NCBI RefSeq assembly: GCF_018687715.1
Contig: NC_056754.1
Span: 12,608,501 to 12,672,500, forward strand
Reading direction: 5' to 3'
Length of the DNA stretch: 64,000 nt
Source: Carya illinoinensis
Lineage: Eukaryota > Streptophyta > Magnoliopsida > Fagales > Juglandaceae
Part shown: in pieces, positions 62,695-64,000 of the stretch
Layout: the number at the start of each line of letters is the position of its first letter
How positions within the stretch are numbered: the stretch's first letter is position 1
Translations under genes and position numbers: made by a program
Notes under the pieces: generated by a model
What the model saw: only the letters and a program-made list of their open reading frames with translations
The model's database searches: none
Told to the model about the DNA's origin: nothing

Positions 62695-64000
62695 TCATAT
62701 TTTCAACTTAAAGGTTACAAATTCACAGCACATATCTACATTACCATCAGAATCATCTGTCTCCCCAATTGGCTGATGGGTGGTGTCGTTATCAGAGTTA
62801 TCATTGGAACTTATGTCGTCCAGTGTCGCTTCATCGTCAACTGGTTGGGCCGGGCCCCGAGCTGAGATGGAGGTTGGAGCAACGGCCAAATGCTCCTCAT
62901 CGACTCGGATAAGTGGTTCGGGCATGGCTTCATCGACAGCAAGACTAGGGGGATAGTTGTTCAAATTCCCCCCCTCATCGACATCAAGGTCATCCCCTGA
63001 TGACTCAACATCATCCAGCATCTCTTCAACTTGGGCCATTGCGCGAATGTTATAAACATTCCTACTTGTAACCTTTTGCACGACATTCCAACTTCCTCCC
63101 AAGATCGGATTGGACAGGTAAAATACTTGCGTTGCTTGGCATGCAAGTGCGAAGGGCTCATCTTTATACCATTCAAGCAACGCAAGTGCGAAAGGCTCAT
63201 CTTTATACCATTGCCTATCCGTATTCACTATGGTTAAGTGGTCCCTGACACGTATCCCCCTTCTTGGGTCACCAACGTCATACCAAGTGCATTGAAAAAG
63301 ATAAACCTTGCGCCAACCCATGTAGCGTATTTCTATTATATCATTCAGAACACCGTAGAAGTCACAAGGGGATCCCTGATGCTCTCCATGAACCACCACC
63401 CCGCAGTTTTGAGTGCGGCGATGCCTTTCCCGCTCCTTAGTATGAAATCGAATACCATTCATTATGCATCCTGCATAAGATGCGACTGTCGGTTCTGGTC
63501 CACATGCTAATGCATATAACTCATCAGAAATCGTCGTTGGAGCCACTGCACGTTTCTCTCGAATCTATGTTCGAAATGGACAGAAAAAGCAAAATCAGAG
63601 TTTTCCCAACTTAATATTTTAAATCAATAATAACCCAAAATGTATCCCCATAAAGCCACAAACAGGATAAAAAATCTTACGCGTGCTCTAAACCACGCGT
63701 GAAATTGACGCTGGTGCCTACGGTCGATGTTATGAGGGTCCTCTTCAGCAATCTTGTTATAGTGATCCCTGTGAAGCAGTGCATGGAATTGTTACATTGG
63801 AGACTAGTAACAATTAGGTACCCATTACTAAAGTTAGTAATTCAAGATGGATGTACATACTCAATGTATTGCTCAACCTCCGGGCAATTATTTAGTATAT
63901 ACCATCGGGCCTTGACCATTAGTGTGTCGGCTAATTTATGTGAGTACGCAGTCCCCAATGGCCTAACCTTTTGAGAGAAAACAGATAAACTTCCAGCATT
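62695..64000 (-). CDS. CACTA (En/Spm-type) transposase, 3' exons (partial)
   Basis: C-terminal part of the TnpD-like protein of plant CACTA elements. Minus-strand exons: 63861 to beyond 64000 (with VRPLGTAYSHKL and ARWYILNNCPEVEQYIE), 63681-63768 (HNIDRRHQRQFHAWF), and 62695-63564. The last holds the DUF4216 region (DFYGVLNDIIEIRYMGWRKV, QATQVFYL) and an acidic tail. Introns are GT-AG and join in frame. No stop or shift is visible, so the element may be young. In the last exon a 39-bp unit is repeated in frame (63143-63213). The 5' exons and transposase core lie outside the window. Confidence 0.85.

Noticed and set aside
1..64000. Bacterial-type systems (CRISPR arrays, operons, defence genes)
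   Set aside because: Introns, plant receptor kinases and plant transposons show this is plant nuclear DNA; no direct-repeat/spacer array was seen.

Overview
The window is nuclear DNA of a woody eudicot. It is AT-rich, with GT-AG introns, wall-associated receptor-like kinase genes and Copia, LINE, hAT and CACTA elements. The AT-rich inverted-repeat elements resemble those I associate with Fagales/Juglandaceae, but that placement is inference and could not be searched. No tRNA, rRNA, CRISPR array or bacterial feature was seen.

Layout. The core is a roughly 20-kb unit present three times in the same orientation. Unit A spans about 1-23800, unit B about 25440-40940, and unit C about 41930-60260. 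Each unit carries, on the minus strand, a WAK-like (WAKL) receptor kinase gene with three exons: GUB_WAK galacturonan-binding exon, EGF-Ca exon, transmembrane plus kinase exon. Beyond its 3' end lies a relic of a second WAKL exon 1. Copy A (4775-7997) is intact in every frame and predicts 739 residues. Copy B (32410-36627) is a pseudogene: an hAT element splits its EGF exon, it has several frameshifts and stops, and HRD and DFG residues are mutated. Copy C (46053-49638) is intact except for a 10-bp deletion that shifts the frame in exon 1.

Mobile DNA accounts for most differences between units and dates their order. A 4-kb TG...CA element (26253-30300) with a 5-bp target duplication sits at the same site in A (1-2627) and B, while C has the empty site. 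Later unit-specific insertions are Copia-1 in A (12902-18290), hAT (34143-35027) and a poly-A retroelement (38178-39442) in B, and a truncated LINE (44554-45799) and Copia-2 (52460-58443) in C. Unit A ends in a decayed gypsy-type gag-like pseudogene (21393-23835). The right edge of the window (62695-64000) is single-copy here and carries the 3' exons of a CACTA-type transposase gene.

Most notable: inside defective Copia-1, on the opposite strand, lies a compact transcription-unit-like module (16700-17260). It has a TATA box, a pyrimidine-rich leader, a 141-codon reading frame with a coiled-coil-like C-terminus and only two in-frame stops, and an AATAAA signal. It is absent from the related Copia-2. 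Copia-1 also carries two gag regions in series, one fresh and one eroded, as if two elements had recombined.
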